64,000 nt of DNA, from contig NZ_JYLI01000006.1 of the NCBI RefSeq assembly GCF_001439785.1, positions 186,001 to 250,000 of the forward strand, given 5' to 3'. How positions within the stretch are numbered: position 1 is the first letter of the stretch; each line of letters starts with the position of its first letter. The stretch comes from Pseudomonas poae (lineage in GTDB: Bacteria; Pseudomonadota; Gammaproteobacteria; Pseudomonadales; Pseudomonadaceae). Positions 17,639 to 25,794 of this stretch are shown here, piece by piece. The notes beneath the pieces are model-generated. The model ran no database searches and was not told the DNA's origin. It was given only the letters and a program-made list of their open reading frames with translations. Both the position numbers and the translations under genes were made by a program.

Positions 17639-18160
17639 ATGCTTGAACTGATCCTCGGTGGCGCCCGCTCCGGCAAAAGCCGTCTCGCCGAAAAGCTTGC
17701 CAGCGACAGTGGCCTGTCGGTCACTTACATCGCCACCAGCCAACCGCTGGACGGTGAGATGAACGAGCGCGTTGCCCTGCATCGTCAAAGGCGCCCGGAC
17801 CACTGGGGCCTGATCGAAGAGCCGATTGAGCTGGCGCGCGTGCTGCGGGAAAACGCAGCCCCCGGGCGGTGCCTGCTGGTGGACTGTCTGACCTTGTGGC
17901 TGACCAACCTGCTGATGCTCGAAGACCCCGCGCGTCTGGCGCTCGAGCGCGATCAATTGCTCGATACCCTGGCCTCGCTGCCGGGGCAGATTATTTTTGT
18001 CAGCAACGAGACCGGTCTGGGTGTCGTGCCGCTGGGCGAATTGACTCGCCGCTATGTGGATGAAGCCGGTTGGCTGCATCAAGCCCTGGCCGAGCGTTGT
18101 CAGCGTGTTGTCCTGACCGTCGCCGGCCTGCCTATGACTTTGAAAGGTACTGCGTTATGA
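17639..18160 (+). CDS. cobU: Adenosylcobinamide kinase / adenosylcobinamide-phosphate guanylyltransferase
   Basis: CobU (CobP) phosphorylates adenosylcobinamide and then transfers GMP to form AdoCbi-GDP. The 173-residue protein starts [21 protein letters not shown] with the P-loop at residues 7-14, followed by [29 protein letters not shown], which carries the guanylylated His region, and [21 protein letters not shown] precedes the ATG by 8 nt. It begins right after the repeat block, so it needs either read-through from cobQ or its own promoter; I see no second riboswitch here. Overlaps cobT by 4 nt. Confidence 0.97.
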   Translation: MLELILGGARSGKSRLAEKLASDSGLSVTYIATSQPLDGEMNERVALHRQRRPDHWGLIEEPIELARVLRENAAPGRCLLVDCLTLWLTNLLMLEDPARLALERDQLLDTLASLPGQIIFVSNETGLGVVPLGELTRRYVDEAGWLHQALAERCQRVVLTVAGLPMTLKGTAL

Positions 18161-19212
18161 CTGACAACTGGTGGCTCAACCCATGTAAGGCGATTGACGC
18201 CCCGGCGTACGAACAAGCTCTGGCACGCCAGCAGCAATTGACCAAGCCGGCCGGTTCTCTTGGCCAGTTGGAAGCGCTGGCAGTGCAATTGGCGGGGTTG
18301 CAGGGACGGGTCAAACCGTCGGTGGATCGGCTGTGGATCGCGATTTTCGCCGGTGATCATGGCGTGGTCGCCGAAGGGGTATCGGCCTTTCCCCAGGAAG
18401 TGACCGGGCAGATGCTGCATAACTTTGTCAGCGGCGGCGCGGCCATCAGTGTGTTGGCGCGTCAGTTGGATGCGCAACTGGAGGTGGTCGACCTGGGCAC
18501 TGTCACGCCCGCGTTGAGCCTGCCCGGCGTGCGTCATTTGAATCTCGGCGCGGGCACGACGAATTTCGTCAACGGCCCGGCGATGACGGCGGCCCAGGGC
18601 AAGCAAGCGCTGCAAGCCGGCCGCGACAGCGTGCTGCGCGCGCTGGAGAGCGGCGCGCAATTGTTTATCGGTGGCGAGATGGGCATCGGCAACACCACCG
18701 CCGCCAGTGCGCTGGCGTGTGCCTTGCTCGATTGCCCGGTGACAGACCTGACCGGACCGGGTACGGGTCTAGATGCCCAGGGCGTCAGCCACAAGGTGGC
18801 GGTTATCGAGCGCGCGCTGACGCTGCATGCCGGGCAACGCGGTGATGCGTTGCAAACGCTGTTCAATCTCGGCGGGTTTGAGATCGCGGCCCTGGTCGGC
18901 GCGTATCTGGCCTGTGCCCAGGAGGGCGTTGCGGTGCTGGTGGACGGGTTTATCTGCACCGTTGCGGCGCTGGTGGCTACGCGTCTTAGCCCGGCGTGCC
19001 GCGAATGGCTGCTGTTTGGCCATCGTGGCGCCGAGCCGGGGCATCGCCATGTGCTGCAAAGCCTCGACGCCCTGCCGTTGTTGGACCTTGGCCTGCGCCT
19101 GGGCGAGGGCAGTGGCGCCGCAACGGCGGTGCCGCTGTTGCGACTGGCCTGCGCACTGCACGGGCAGATGGCGACATTCGCCGAAGCGGCCGTGGCGGAT
19201 CGTCCCGCATGA
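18157..19212 (+). CDS. cobT: Nicotinate-nucleotide-dimethylbenzimidazole phosphoribosyltransferase
   Basis: CobT activates DMB with nicotinate mononucleotide to alpha-ribazole-5'-phosphate. 351 residues. Motifs: [21 protein letters not shown] near the start, [45 protein letters not shown], and C-terminal [22 protein letters not shown], with the catalytic Glu expected in LGEGSGA. Together with BluB it makes and activates the lower ligand. ATGA overlaps on both sides. Confidence 0.97.
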   Translation: MTDNWWLNPCKAIDAPAYEQALARQQQLTKPAGSLGQLEALAVQLAGLQGRVKPSVDRLWIAIFAGDHGVVAEGVSAFPQEVTGQMLHNFVSGGAAISVLARQLDAQLEVVDLGTVTPALSLPGVRHLNLGAGTTNFVNGPAMTAAQGKQALQAGRDSVLRALESGAQLFIGGEMGIGNTTAASALACALLDCPVTDLTGPGTGLDAQGVSHKVAVIERALTLHAGQRGDALQTLFNLGGFEIAALVGAYLACAQEGVAVLVDGFICTVAALVATRLSPACREWLLFGHRGAEPGHRHVLQSLDALPLLDLGLRLGEGSGAATAVPLLRLACALHGQMATFAEAAVADRPA

Positions 19213-19784
19213 CCTTGCACCTGGACTTGCTGCGTCATGGTGAAACCGAATTGGGCGGCGGCCTGCGCGGCAGCCTGGATGACGCGCTCACCGCCAACGG
19301 CTGGGCGCAGATGCGCGCCGCTGTGGTCGAGCAAGGGCCCTGGGACCGGGTGATCAGCTCTCCGCTGCAACGTTGTGCGCGTTTTGCCGAGGAGTTGGGC
19401 ACACGTCTCAACTTGCCGGTGAGCCTGGAAAGAGACCTGCAGGAGCTGCATTTCGGCGCCTGGGAAGGACAGAGCGCGGCGGCATTGATGCAAACCGATG
19501 CCGAAGGCCTGGGCCTGTTCTGGGCTGATCCTTATAGCTTTACGCCGCCCGAGGGAGAGCTGGTCAGCGATTTTTCCGACCGGGTACTTGGCGCCGTCTC
19601 ACGTCTGCACCAGGCCTATGCCGGTGAGCGCGTGTTGTTGATCAGCCACGGCGGGGTCATGCGTTTGCTGCTGGCGCGCGCGCGCGGCCTGCCCCGTGAA
19701 CAGTTGCTGAATGTCGAAGTCGGCCACGGTGGGCTGTTCAGCCTGCGGGTCGGCGCAGGCGGCGTATTGAAGGAAGGCGTCTGA
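19209..19784 (+). CDS. cobC: Alpha-ribazole phosphatase (histidine phosphatase family)
   Basis: A 191-residue branch-1 histidine phosphatase with the N-terminal [21 protein letters not shown] motif (phospho-His in RHG), [11 protein letters not shown], and the second catalytic His in [13 protein letters not shown]. In this context it most likely removes the 5'-phosphate from alpha-ribazole phosphate (or from adenosylcobalamin phosphate). The Salmonella name cobC clashes with the decarboxylase gene name used in Pseudomonas; these are different genes. Overlaps cobT by 4 nt and is 2 nt from cobS. Confidence 0.92.
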   Translation: MTLHLDLLRHGETELGGGLRGSLDDALTANGWAQMRAAVVEQGPWDRVISSPLQRCARFAEELGTRLNLPVSLERDLQELHFGAWEGQSAAALMQTDAEGLGLFWADPYSFTPPEGELVSDFSDRVLGAVSRLHQAYAGERVLLISHGGVMRLLLARARGLPREQLLNVEVGHGGLFSLRVGAGGVLKEGV

Positions 19785-19786
19785 TC

Positions 19787-20515
19787 ATGTTGCCGTTCTG
19801 GATCGCCCTGCAATTTCTGAGCAGCCTGCCGATTCGCTTGCCGGGCATGCCGCAACCCCGGGAACTGGGGCGGTCGTTGCTGTTTTATCCACTGGTGGGC
19901 GTGCTGTTCGGGCTGCTGCTGTGGGGGCTCAACAACGTGTTGATGGGCGCGCCGTTGTTGCTGCACGCCGCGCTGTTGTTGACCGCGTGGGTGCTGCTCA
20001 GTGGTGGGCTGCACCTGGACGGTCTGGCGGACAGTGCGGATGCCTGGCTAGGTGGCTTCGGCGACCGCGAGCGCACGCTCAGCATCATGAAAGACCCGCG
20101 CAGCGGGCCGATTGCCGTGGTGACCCTGGGCCTGGTGTTGCTGCTCAAGTTCGCGGCGCTGGTGGCCTTGATCGAACAGCACAACGGTGTGGCCTTGATC
20201 CTGGCGCCGCTGATCGGACGTGCCTCGATGTTGGCGCTGTTCCTCACCACGCGCTACGTGCGGGCAGGGGGATTGGGCCAGGCTTTGTCAGATTATTTAC
20301 CGCGCGTGGTGGGCCAGCAGGTGCTGATTCTCAGCGGCCTGGCGTGCCTGCTGATCGGCGGTTTCAGCGGCGGCATCGCCGTGTTGCTGGCGGCACTGTG
20401 CTTTGTCGGCCTGCGCCGGCTGATGGTCAAGCGGCTCGGCGGCACCACCGGCGATACGGCCGGCGCCGTGCTGGAGCTGCTGGAAGTCGCAGTACTGGTC
20501 GGGCTGGCGTTGTAA
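19787..20515 (+). CDS. cobS: Adenosylcobinamide-GDP ribazoletransferase (cobalamin synthase)
   Basis: Inner-membrane enzyme joining AdoCbi-GDP and alpha-ribazole (phosphate) to give the coenzyme. 242 residues with about six or seven helices. The signature GGLHLDGLADSADAWLGGFGDRERTLSIMKDPRSGPIAVVTL (residues ~66-107) contains the acidic metal-binding motif. C-terminal KRLGGTTGDTAGAVLELLEVAVLVGLAL is conserved. Last gene of the cobalamin locus; no clear terminator follows within the 42 nt before the marR start. Confidence 0.96.
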   Translation: MLPFWIALQFLSSLPIRLPGMPQPRELGRSLLFYPLVGVLFGLLLWGLNNVLMGAPLLLHAALLLTAWVLLSGGLHLDGLADSADAWLGGFGDRERTLSIMKDPRSGPIAVVTLGLVLLLKFAALVALIEQHNGVALILAPLIGRASMLALFLTTRYVRAGGLGQALSDYLPRVVGQQVLILSGLACLLIGGFSGGIAVLLAALCFVGLRRLMVKRLGGTTGDTAGAVLELLEVAVLVGLAL

Positions 20516-20538
20516 CACTTTCTTGCATTTGCTCAATC

Positions 20539-20554
20539 GCGGGTATATACACGC
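20539..20554. promoter_or_regulatory. Putative MarR operator 1 (marR leader)
   Basis: GCGGGTATATACACGC ends 4 nt before the marR ATG at 20558. It matches operator 2 at 14 of 16 positions. Binding here would overlap the translation start region and give autorepression. Confidence 0.7.
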
Positions 20555-20557
20555 TCC

Positions 20558-20962
20558 ATGCTTGCCTCTCAATGTTTATGCATCAACCTGCGTCGCGCCG
20601 CTCGTGGCGTCAGCAGGCACTACGACGGCGCCCTCGACGGCTTCGGCATCAACGTTGCCCAATATTCGCTGCTGTGCAACCTGCAGCGGTTGGATCAGCC
20701 GAGCATTTCCAGTTTGGCGGACGCCATGGGCCTTGATCGCAGCACGCTGGGGCGCAATCTGCGGGTGCTGGAATGCGAAGGCCTGGTGCAGTTGGTCGAG
20801 GGTAGCGACCTGCGAAATCGCCTGGTGATGTTGACCGAAGCCGGTGCAGAACGGCTGGCTGCCGCTTTGCCGGCGTGGGAAGCGGCGCAGCAGAAACTGA
20901 TTGACCGACTGGGCGCCGACAAGCGCGAAACCCTGTTGGCCTTGCTGGATGAACTCGCCTGA
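20558..20962 (+). CDS. MarR-family transcriptional regulator
   Basis: A 134-residue winged-helix protein: LRRAARGVSRHYDGALDGFGINVAQYSLLCNL, then the HTH SSLADAMGLDRSTLGRNLRVLECEGLV and wing QLVEGSDLRNRLVMLTEAG. A conventional Shine-Dalgarno is not obvious because the operator-like palindrome occupies the space in front of the ATG, so translation may be weak or partly leaderless. It is followed 54 nt later by an MFS gene with a perfect copy of the same palindrome. Two Cys near the start (ASQCLCINL) could be redox-sensing, but that is speculative. Confidence 0.93.
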   Translation: MLASQCLCINLRRAARGVSRHYDGALDGFGINVAQYSLLCNLQRLDQPSISSLADAMGLDRSTLGRNLRVLECEGLVQLVEGSDLRNRLVMLTEAGAERLAAALPAWEAAQQKLIDRLGADKRETLLALLDELA

Positions 20963-20984
20963 AGGCGGGTGCGTTCGATGACAA

Positions 20985-21000
20985 GCGGGTATATACCCGC
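20985..21000. promoter_or_regulatory. Putative MarR operator 2 (MFS promoter)
   Basis: GCGGGTATATACCCGC, a perfect 16-bp palindrome 16 nt before the MFS start. The near-identical site ahead of marR makes the pair a strong candidate for the MarR binding motif. Confidence 0.75.
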
Positions 21001-21016
21001 GAGCGGAGAATAAGAA

Positions 21017-22225
21017 ATGAATTCGATGTGGCGCACCAGTGGCTGGGTGCTTGTTGGGAGTGCACTGATCCTGGCGTTGTCGTTGGGCGTGCGACACGGC
21101 TTTGGCCTGTTTTTGTCGCCAATGAGTGCCGAATTCGGCTGGGGTCGCGAGACTTTCGCCTTCGCCATTGCCCTTCAGAACTTGATCTGGGGCTTGGCGC
21201 AGCCGTTCACCGGGGCCCTGGCTGACCGTTTCGGTGCGACCAAAACCGTGTTTGTCGGTGGCGTTCTTTACGCCGTGGGCTTGGTGTTGATGGGCTTGTC
21301 CGATTCGGCGTGGTCACTGTCGGTGAGTGCCGGCCTGTTGATCGGCATCGGTCTGTCCGGCACGTCGTTTTCGGTGATTCTCGGTGTGGTAGGGCGCGCG
21401 GTGGCCCCGGAAAAACGCAGCATGGCCATGGGCATTGCCAGCGCCGCCGGGTCTTTTGGCCAATTCGCCATGGTGCCGGGCACCTTGGGGCTGATCAGCT
21501 GGCTGGGTTGGTCGGCCGCGCTATTGGCGCTGGGCTTGATGGTTGCGCTGATTCTGCCGCTGGTCAGCATGCTCAAGGACAAGCCGCTGCCGGTACTGGC
21601 CGGCCAGCAGACCCTGCGTGAAGCGTTGCGGGAAGCCTGCTCCCACTCCGGGTTCTGGTTGCTGGCGTTCGGCTTCTTTGTCTGCGGTTTCCAGGTGGTG
21701 TTCATTGGCGTGCATTTGCCCGCTTATCTGGTGGACCAGCATCTGCCGGCCACGGTGGGCACCACCGTGCTGGCGTTGATCGGCCTGTTCAATATCTTCG
21801 GCACCTACACCGCCGGCTGGCTCGGCGGGCGCATGTCCAAGCCGCGTCTGCTCACGGGGTTATACCTGTTGCGGGCGGTGGTGATTGGGTTGTTCCTGTG
21901 GGCACCGGTGACCCAGGTCAGCGCCTACGTGTTCGGCATGGCCATGGGGTTCCTGTGGTTGTCCACCGTGCCGCTGACCAACGGCACGGTCGCGACGCTG
22001 TTCGGTGTGCGAAACCTCTCCATGCTTGGTGGCATCGTGTTCCTGTTTCACCAGCTCGGCTCGTTCCTCGGCGGCTGGTTGGGCGGGGTGGTCTATGATC
22101 ATACCGGCAACTACGATTTGATCTGGCAGGTGGCAATTGTGCTGAGCCTGATCGCTGCAGGCCTGAACTGGCCGGTGCGCGAGCGGCCGGTGGCGAGGCT
22201 GCAGGCACAGATGGAGGCAGCATGA
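21017..22225 (+). CDS. MFS transporter
   Basis: A 402-residue protein with 12 predicted helices. The N-terminus SGWVLVGSALILALSLGVRHGFGLFLSPMSAEFGWGRETFAFAIALQNLIWG and the loop LADRFGATKTVFVGGVLYAVG (the MFS D-RFG signature between helices 2 and 3) resemble the oxalate/formate and monocarboxylate porter branch. AAGAAATG at the start lacks a strong ribosome binding site but GGAG lies 8-11 nt upstream. Its substrate is not known. Control by the adjacent MarR is inferred from the shared operator. Confidence 0.92.
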   Translation: MNSMWRTSGWVLVGSALILALSLGVRHGFGLFLSPMSAEFGWGRETFAFAIALQNLIWGLAQPFTGALADRFGATKTVFVGGVLYAVGLVLMGLSDSAWSLSVSAGLLIGIGLSGTSFSVILGVVGRAVAPEKRSMAMGIASAAGSFGQFAMVPGTLGLISWLGWSAALLALGLMVALILPLVSMLKDKPLPVLAGQQTLREALREACSHSGFWLLAFGFFVCGFQVVFIGVHLPAYLVDQHLPATVGTTVLALIGLFNIFGTYTAGWLGGRMSKPRLLTGLYLLRAVVIGLFLWAPVTQVSAYVFGMAMGFLWLSTVPLTNGTVATLFGVRNLSMLGGIVFLFHQLGSFLGGWLGGVVYDHTGNYDLIWQVAIVLSLIAAGLNWPVRERPVARLQAQMEAA

Positions 22226-22341
22226 GCGGGACAGCAAGGTCGTTGATGATTGTGGCCGGCATCATCCTGTTGCTGATGGCCTGGTGGGGCTGGCAACGTG
22301 GCGGATTGGCGTTGATGCAGCTGGGCATGTCGATCTGTTAA
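22222..22341 (+). CDS. Single-helix membrane miniprotein (39 aa)
   Basis: MSGTARSLMIVAGIILLLMAW followed by WGWQRGGLALMQLGMSIC: 39 residues, one transmembrane helix (residues ~8-22) with a short basic/aromatic segment and a C-terminal Cys. The ATG overlaps the MFS stop (ATGA) and has GGAGG 4 nt upstream, which is strong support for translation. It could be a small subunit or modulator of the MFS transporter. I do not recognise a family. Confidence 0.65.
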   Translation: MSGTARSLMIVAGIILLLMAWWGWQRGGLALMQLGMSIC

Positions 22342-22377
22342 GTTCGGTCTCTGAATTTCTTCATAGGATATTTCGAC

Positions 22378-22929
22378 ATGCACATGCGCTGGCTTGCAGT
22401 TCCCGTATTGATGGCGGCTTTTGGCGGTGTGGCGATGGCGGCCGAATGCCCGCCGCTGCTCGAAGGGCAGTTGCCCAAGTTGCGTGCGAAAGAATCCATT
22501 GATCTGTGCCAGCGTTTTGCCGGCAAACCGTTGCTGATCGTCAACACCGCGAGCTTCTGCGGGTTCGCGCCGCAATTCAAAGGCCTTGAAGCCTTGTACC
22601 AACGTTACAAGGATCAAGGGCTGGAAGTGCTCGGCGTGCCGTCCGATGACTTCAAGCAGGAGGCCAAGACCGGCGAGGAGACCGCCAAGGTCTGCTATGT
22701 GAATTACGGCGTGACGTTCACCATGACCGAGCCGCAGCCGGTCAGGGGCGCGGACGCGGTGCACCTGTTCAAGGTGTTGGCGCAGCAGAGCAACGCGCCA
22801 AAATGGAATTTCTACAAGTACGTGGTGGACCGCCAGGGCAAGGTGATTGCCGACTTTTCCAGCCTCACCAAGCCCGACAGCCCGGAGCTGATCGAGGCGG
22901 TGGAAAAGGCAATCGCCTCCAAACCCTGA
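22378..22929 (+). CDS. Periplasmic glutathione peroxidase-like protein
   Basis: A 183-residue thioredoxin-fold peroxidase with an N-terminal signal peptide ([21 protein letters not shown], then AECPP). The peroxidatic region reads [41 protein letters not shown], which matches GPx motif 1 with Cys rather than selenocysteine. The conserved Trp-Asn pair is in [16 protein letters not shown]. The export signal is unusual; most bacterial GPx proteins are cytosolic. Extra Cys residues (AECPP, LCQRF, VCYVN) might serve as resolving Cys. It follows the 39-aa gene by 36 nt and ends at a terminator, so it probably belongs to the MarR-MFS unit. Confidence 0.9.
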   Translation: MHMRWLAVPVLMAAFGGVAMAAECPPLLEGQLPKLRAKESIDLCQRFAGKPLLIVNTASFCGFAPQFKGLEALYQRYKDQGLEVLGVPSDDFKQEAKTGEETAKVCYVNYGVTFTMTEPQPVRGADAVHLFKVLAQQSNAPKWNFYKYVVDRQGKVIADFSSLTKPDSPELIEAVEKAIASKP

Positions 22930-22942
22930 TCGACGCCCATTG

Positions 22943-22982
22943 AAAAGCCCCGCCTCCCTTGCAGGAGAGCGGGGCTTTTTTA
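22943..22982. terminator. Rho-independent terminator between the peroxidase and FadL-family genes
   Basis: AAAAGCCCCGC / GCGGGGCTTTT stem with TTTTTT on the plus side and AAAA on the other, so it can serve both convergent genes. Confidence 0.88.
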
Positions 22983-22994
22983 TACCGCTGTGAA

Positions 22995-24272
22995 TCAGAA
23001 GCGGTAGGTCATGCCCAGGCCGAAACCATTGGCACTGTTTTCATACTTGGCGTTGTAGCTGGCCAATTGGTTGGCGCGTGAAACCTTGACGTCCTCTTCC
23101 TTCAGGTAGGAGTAGGCGACGTCGACGGTCATGTTCGGCATCACTTCATAGCCCAGGCCCAGGCTGAAGATGGTGCGGTCGCCAGTCGGGATGCGCGGCG
23201 AGCGATCCGTGTTGTTGGTCGGCGACTGGTCGAACGTCAGGCCGGTACGCAGTACCACCTGTTTGGTCAGCTGGTACGAAGTACCCAGGGCGTAGGCCCA
23301 GGTATCGTGCCAGTTCTGGTCTTCCTTGATGGTGCTCACCAGGGCTGGTGCCAATGCACCGCCGGTAGCGCCGCTCACGCCTTTGTTTTCGACGGTGATG
23401 TCTTTCAGACGGCTCCAACGGGTCCAGCTGGCGCCCGCGTAGAGTTTCCAGGCATCAGTCAGGTCCTGGGTGACCGACAGGTCGTAGGACTCAGGGGTGT
23501 CGATCTTCAGCGACGCATCGTAGCGATTGCTGCGCAGGAACGGTGAGGTCGCGGTCGGTGCGGTGATTTCGGTGTGGCCATCAAGCTTGTAGCTGACCTT
23601 GGAGTGATAGGTCAGGCCGACACGGGTGGTATCGGTGGCTTGAACCAGCACGCCGACGTTGAAGCCCAGTGCGGTGTCGTCACCCTTGATCTTGATATTG
23701 GTGTCCGGCGCGGCAGGGTTGAGCGTCAGGTCCGATTCCAGGGTACCGGCGATGCGGTTGATGGTCGGGCCAAAACCTACGGAAACGCGATCATTGAAGG
23801 CGTAGCTGACGGTAGGCTGCAACGTGATGACTTTTACTTCGCTTTTGCTGCCAAAGCCACGGCCCTGGAAGCCGCTTTCGTAATCGGTCACCAGGCCGAA
23901 CGGAGCATAAACGCCGAAGCCGACTGCCCATTGATCGTTGAGTTTATTGGTGTAGAAACCGAAAGGAACGCCAGTGAAAGGCACCATATCGCCTTTGTTG
24001 CTGCCGCGTGAGCGGCCACTTACGTCGCTGATATCGGTGGAGGCGTCGATGGCTGCAGCGCCACCGGTGACCTGTTGGCCTTGCAGGCGCGCCATGCCGG
24101 CAGGGTTGCCGTAGACAGTGCTTGCATCATCGGCAGAAGAGGAACGACCTGCGAAACCCGTACCCATCCCGCTGACGCTCTGTTCGTTCAGCGCAAAGCC
24201 GCTTGCGAACAGTTGGGAGGAGGCCATGGCAACGGCGAAGCTAAGTGTGGTCTTGAGCATTACTTTTTTCAT
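22995..24272 (-). CDS. OmpP1/FadL family outer-membrane transporter
   Basis: A 425-residue outer-membrane barrel protein. Signal peptide MKKVMLKTTLSFAVAMASSQLFA then SGFALNEQSVSGMGTGFAGRSSSADDASTVYGNPAGMARLQG, the typical FadL start (SGFAL-EQS and the NPAG motif forming the hatch). It ends ...ANGFGLGMTYRF, with terminal Phe as the BAM signal. FadL proteins import long-chain fatty acids or other hydrophobic compounds. GGAG lies 8 nt before the ATG. The substrate cannot be deduced. Monocistronic. Confidence 0.94.
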   Translation of the reverse strand: MKKVMLKTTLSFAVAMASSQLFASGFALNEQSVSGMGTGFAGRSSSADDASTVYGNPAGMARLQGQQVTGGAAAIDASTDISDVSGRSRGSNKGDMVPFTGVPFGFYTNKLNDQWAVGFGVYAPFGLVTDYESGFQGRGFGSKSEVKVITLQPTVSYAFNDRVSVGFGPTINRIAGTLESDLTLNPAAPDTNIKIKGDDTALGFNVGVLVQATDTTRVGLTYHSKVSYKLDGHTEITAPTATSPFLRSNRYDASLKIDTPESYDLSVTQDLTDAWKLYAGASWTRWSRLKDITVENKGVSGATGGALAPALVSTIKEDQNWHDTWAYALGTSYQLTKQVVLRTGLTFDQSPTNNTDRSPRIPTGDRTIFSLGLGYEVMPNMTVDVAYSYLKEEDVKVSRANQLASYNAKYENSANGFGLGMTYRF

Positions 24273-24819
24273 TATTAGAACTCCGTGGTGATCACCGTTG
24301 CGGAAAGTATCAATAAATTTAACATCGCGCTATAGGCTGTAATGCAGGAGATAGAGCGGTTTTGTAGGACAATCCGACCATAATTCCCGTTATTTGACGC
24401 ATCTTGCAAATTGCCCGGTGGGCGGACCTCATGATTCATGGGTGAAACACCGGTTTACCGGGCGTTTAGCAAAGTGCGCAGTGCGCGTTGCCCATGAAAT
24501 ATTTATTTTCAGATACGTGTCATCTGTCGAGCAGACTCGCTCACGCTTCAACCTGCGAGGAGGGTCGACGAAGCCCGAGCACAGAGGGCTTGGCAGCAAT
24601 GGATCGAAGCTCAGGCTCGTCGAAAGCGGATCATGCCGCTCGAGTTGAAGTGTAGTGTGATATTCGTGATGTAAAAGGCTGTTTTTAAAACATCTTCTTT
24701 ATTCAGTTATAACGGTTATATCTATTTGAGCTGAGGAATACATAGAGGAGTACAAATCGCGGACAATAAAAAACCCTGTTTTTCAGACAGGGTTTTTGTG
24801 TTTCAGCGACTCGGGTCGA
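24273..24819. other. Gene-free region with an imperfect hairpin
   Basis: 547 bp. It contains the upstream region of the FadL-family gene, a hairpin at 24566-24622 (CGACGAAGCCCGAGC with GCTCAGGCTCGTCG, one bulge), an AT-rich stretch 24650-24770, and the terminator of the minus-strand gene at 24820. An 84-codon open frame at 24394-24648 lacks a ribosome binding site and coding bias and is not called. Confidence 0.6.
24767..24799 (-). terminator. Rho-independent terminator after the 74-aa gene
   Basis: AAACCCTGT / ACAGGGTTT stem with T-runs on the minus strand, about 20 nt after the stop codon of the gene at 24820. Confidence 0.85.
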
Positions 24820-25044
24820 TCAGGCAACCAATGCCTGACGGGTACGCTCGATCACGGCCTGCAGCGGTTCTGCGCTGGAGTATTGATCGGGGTACAGGCG
24901 TTCGCTGTGACGCGCGATGCCGTGTTCGTTGACCAGCGTGAAGCTGAAGCAGCCTTTGCGGGCGGCCATGATCAGGCAGTTCATTGGGGCAAAAGCGTTG
25001 GTGAGGGTGCGGATGGCATCCTGAGTGTGGATTTGAGCGTTCAT
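24820..25044 (-). CDS. Small conserved hypothetical protein (74 aa)
   Basis: A 74-residue protein without signal or membrane segments: IHTQDAIRTLTNAFAPMNCLIMAARKGCFSFTLVNEHGIARHSERLYPDQYSSAEPLQAVIERTRQALVA. The strand-turn-strand (CFSFTLVNEHGIARHSERL) and final helix look like a compact folded domain. An AGGAA lies about 10 nt before the ATG, and a strong terminator follows. Family not recognised; small proteins of this style are common in Pseudomonas genomes. The upstream region contains several repeated hexamers that may be regulatory. Confidence 0.65.
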   Translation of the reverse strand: MNAQIHTQDAIRTLTNAFAPMNCLIMAARKGCFSFTLVNEHGIARHSERLYPDQYSSAEPLQAVIERTRQALVA

Positions 25045-25488
25045 ATTATGGGTGTTCCTACAAATGACACGGTTTAAGAACCGTGCAACGTTAAAACGTT
25101 CCAGTAACGTTGATCACCATTGATCAAACGAAGAACCTGACTGGAACAAAGCCGCCAGTTTGAAGCGCTGATAATTAAGGCGCGCTTGGGCTGGCAGGTA
25201 GGTACTTAGGAGGGCAGGCAACACAACAAGGGCAAAGGTTCTGGGCCCGAGGTGAAGATCCTGATCAATCTGCAGGGTGGTTCGGTCAGAGTATTTAAGC
25301 TTCGCGACACCCTTTGCTTGTTCAAAGGCTGTGTCGTCGCAAGCGATACCTGGAAACCATCTAGGTGGTCGATCCCGCGTTGTTCAGGGGATTTGTTCGA
25401 CCAGAATTGACTTTCAGCTTGGTACTAACGCCGCGGATAGTAACGGATCGAAATCCCAAAAGAAAGTGTGTCGGCAAAAAAACTTCAT
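25045..25488. other. Gene-free region with repeated hexamers
   Basis: 444 bp. Near the 74-aa gene it holds three AACGTT hexamers (25087, 25095, 25106) and a direct repeat TTGATCA-N3-TTGATCA (25110-25126). Nothing else is recognised; a 78-codon frame at 25277-25513 is judged spurious. Confidence 0.5.
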
Positions 25489-25794
25489 TCAGCCGCCAAG
25501 CAGCCCGCGATAGACCAGCACCGTAATCGCTGCCGCCAATGAACAGCCCAGTGCGTAGGTGGCCAGGGTCAGTCGCAGTGATTGGCCTGTTTCGACCACC
25601 TTCATCACGTCCCCCATGTCGTTGATCCGGCCTTCACCCAGCTCAATGCACAGGCTCACCGCCGTAAACGCGGCAGACAGCAGGATAGCAATGGCGAACA
25701 GTGCGCCGTCGGGGGAGGGCAGCGCCGCATTGATGCCCAGGGATGTTGCGCAGATGGCCAATAACAACACGGCGAATAACAGCATTCCTTTCAT
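25489..25794 (-). CDS. Small inner-membrane protein (101 aa)
   Basis: 101 residues with three likely helices: MLLFAVLLLAICATSLGINAAL at the N-terminus, FAIAILLSAAFTAVSLCIELG, and a C-terminal TLATYALGCSLAAAITVLVYRGLL. The loop between helices 2 and 3 is polar (EGRINDMGDVMKVVETGQSL). The ATG at 25794 with a modest GGA upstream is chosen over a longer frame to 25914 whose extra residues look random. Function unknown. Confidence 0.6.
   Translation of the reverse strand: MKGMLLFAVLLLAICATSLGINAALPSPDGALFAIAILLSAAFTAVSLCIELGEGRINDMGDVMKVVETGQSLRLTLATYALGCSLAAAITVLVYRGLLGG

Noticed and set aside
16708..17646. 312-codon open frame across the tandem repeats, apparently a protein with two 138-residue repeats
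   Set aside because: It exists because the 414-bp period is divisible by three. It has no ribosome binding site, is composed of REP and palindrome sequence, and the same frame is broken in the other copies of the element.
24394..24648. 84-codon frame in the region downstream of the FadL-family promoter
   Set aside because: No ribosome binding site, random composition, and it crosses the hairpin at 24566-24622.
25277..25513. 78-codon frame near the 101-aa membrane protein gene
   Set aside because: No ribosome binding site and it overlaps the 3' end of a better supported gene.
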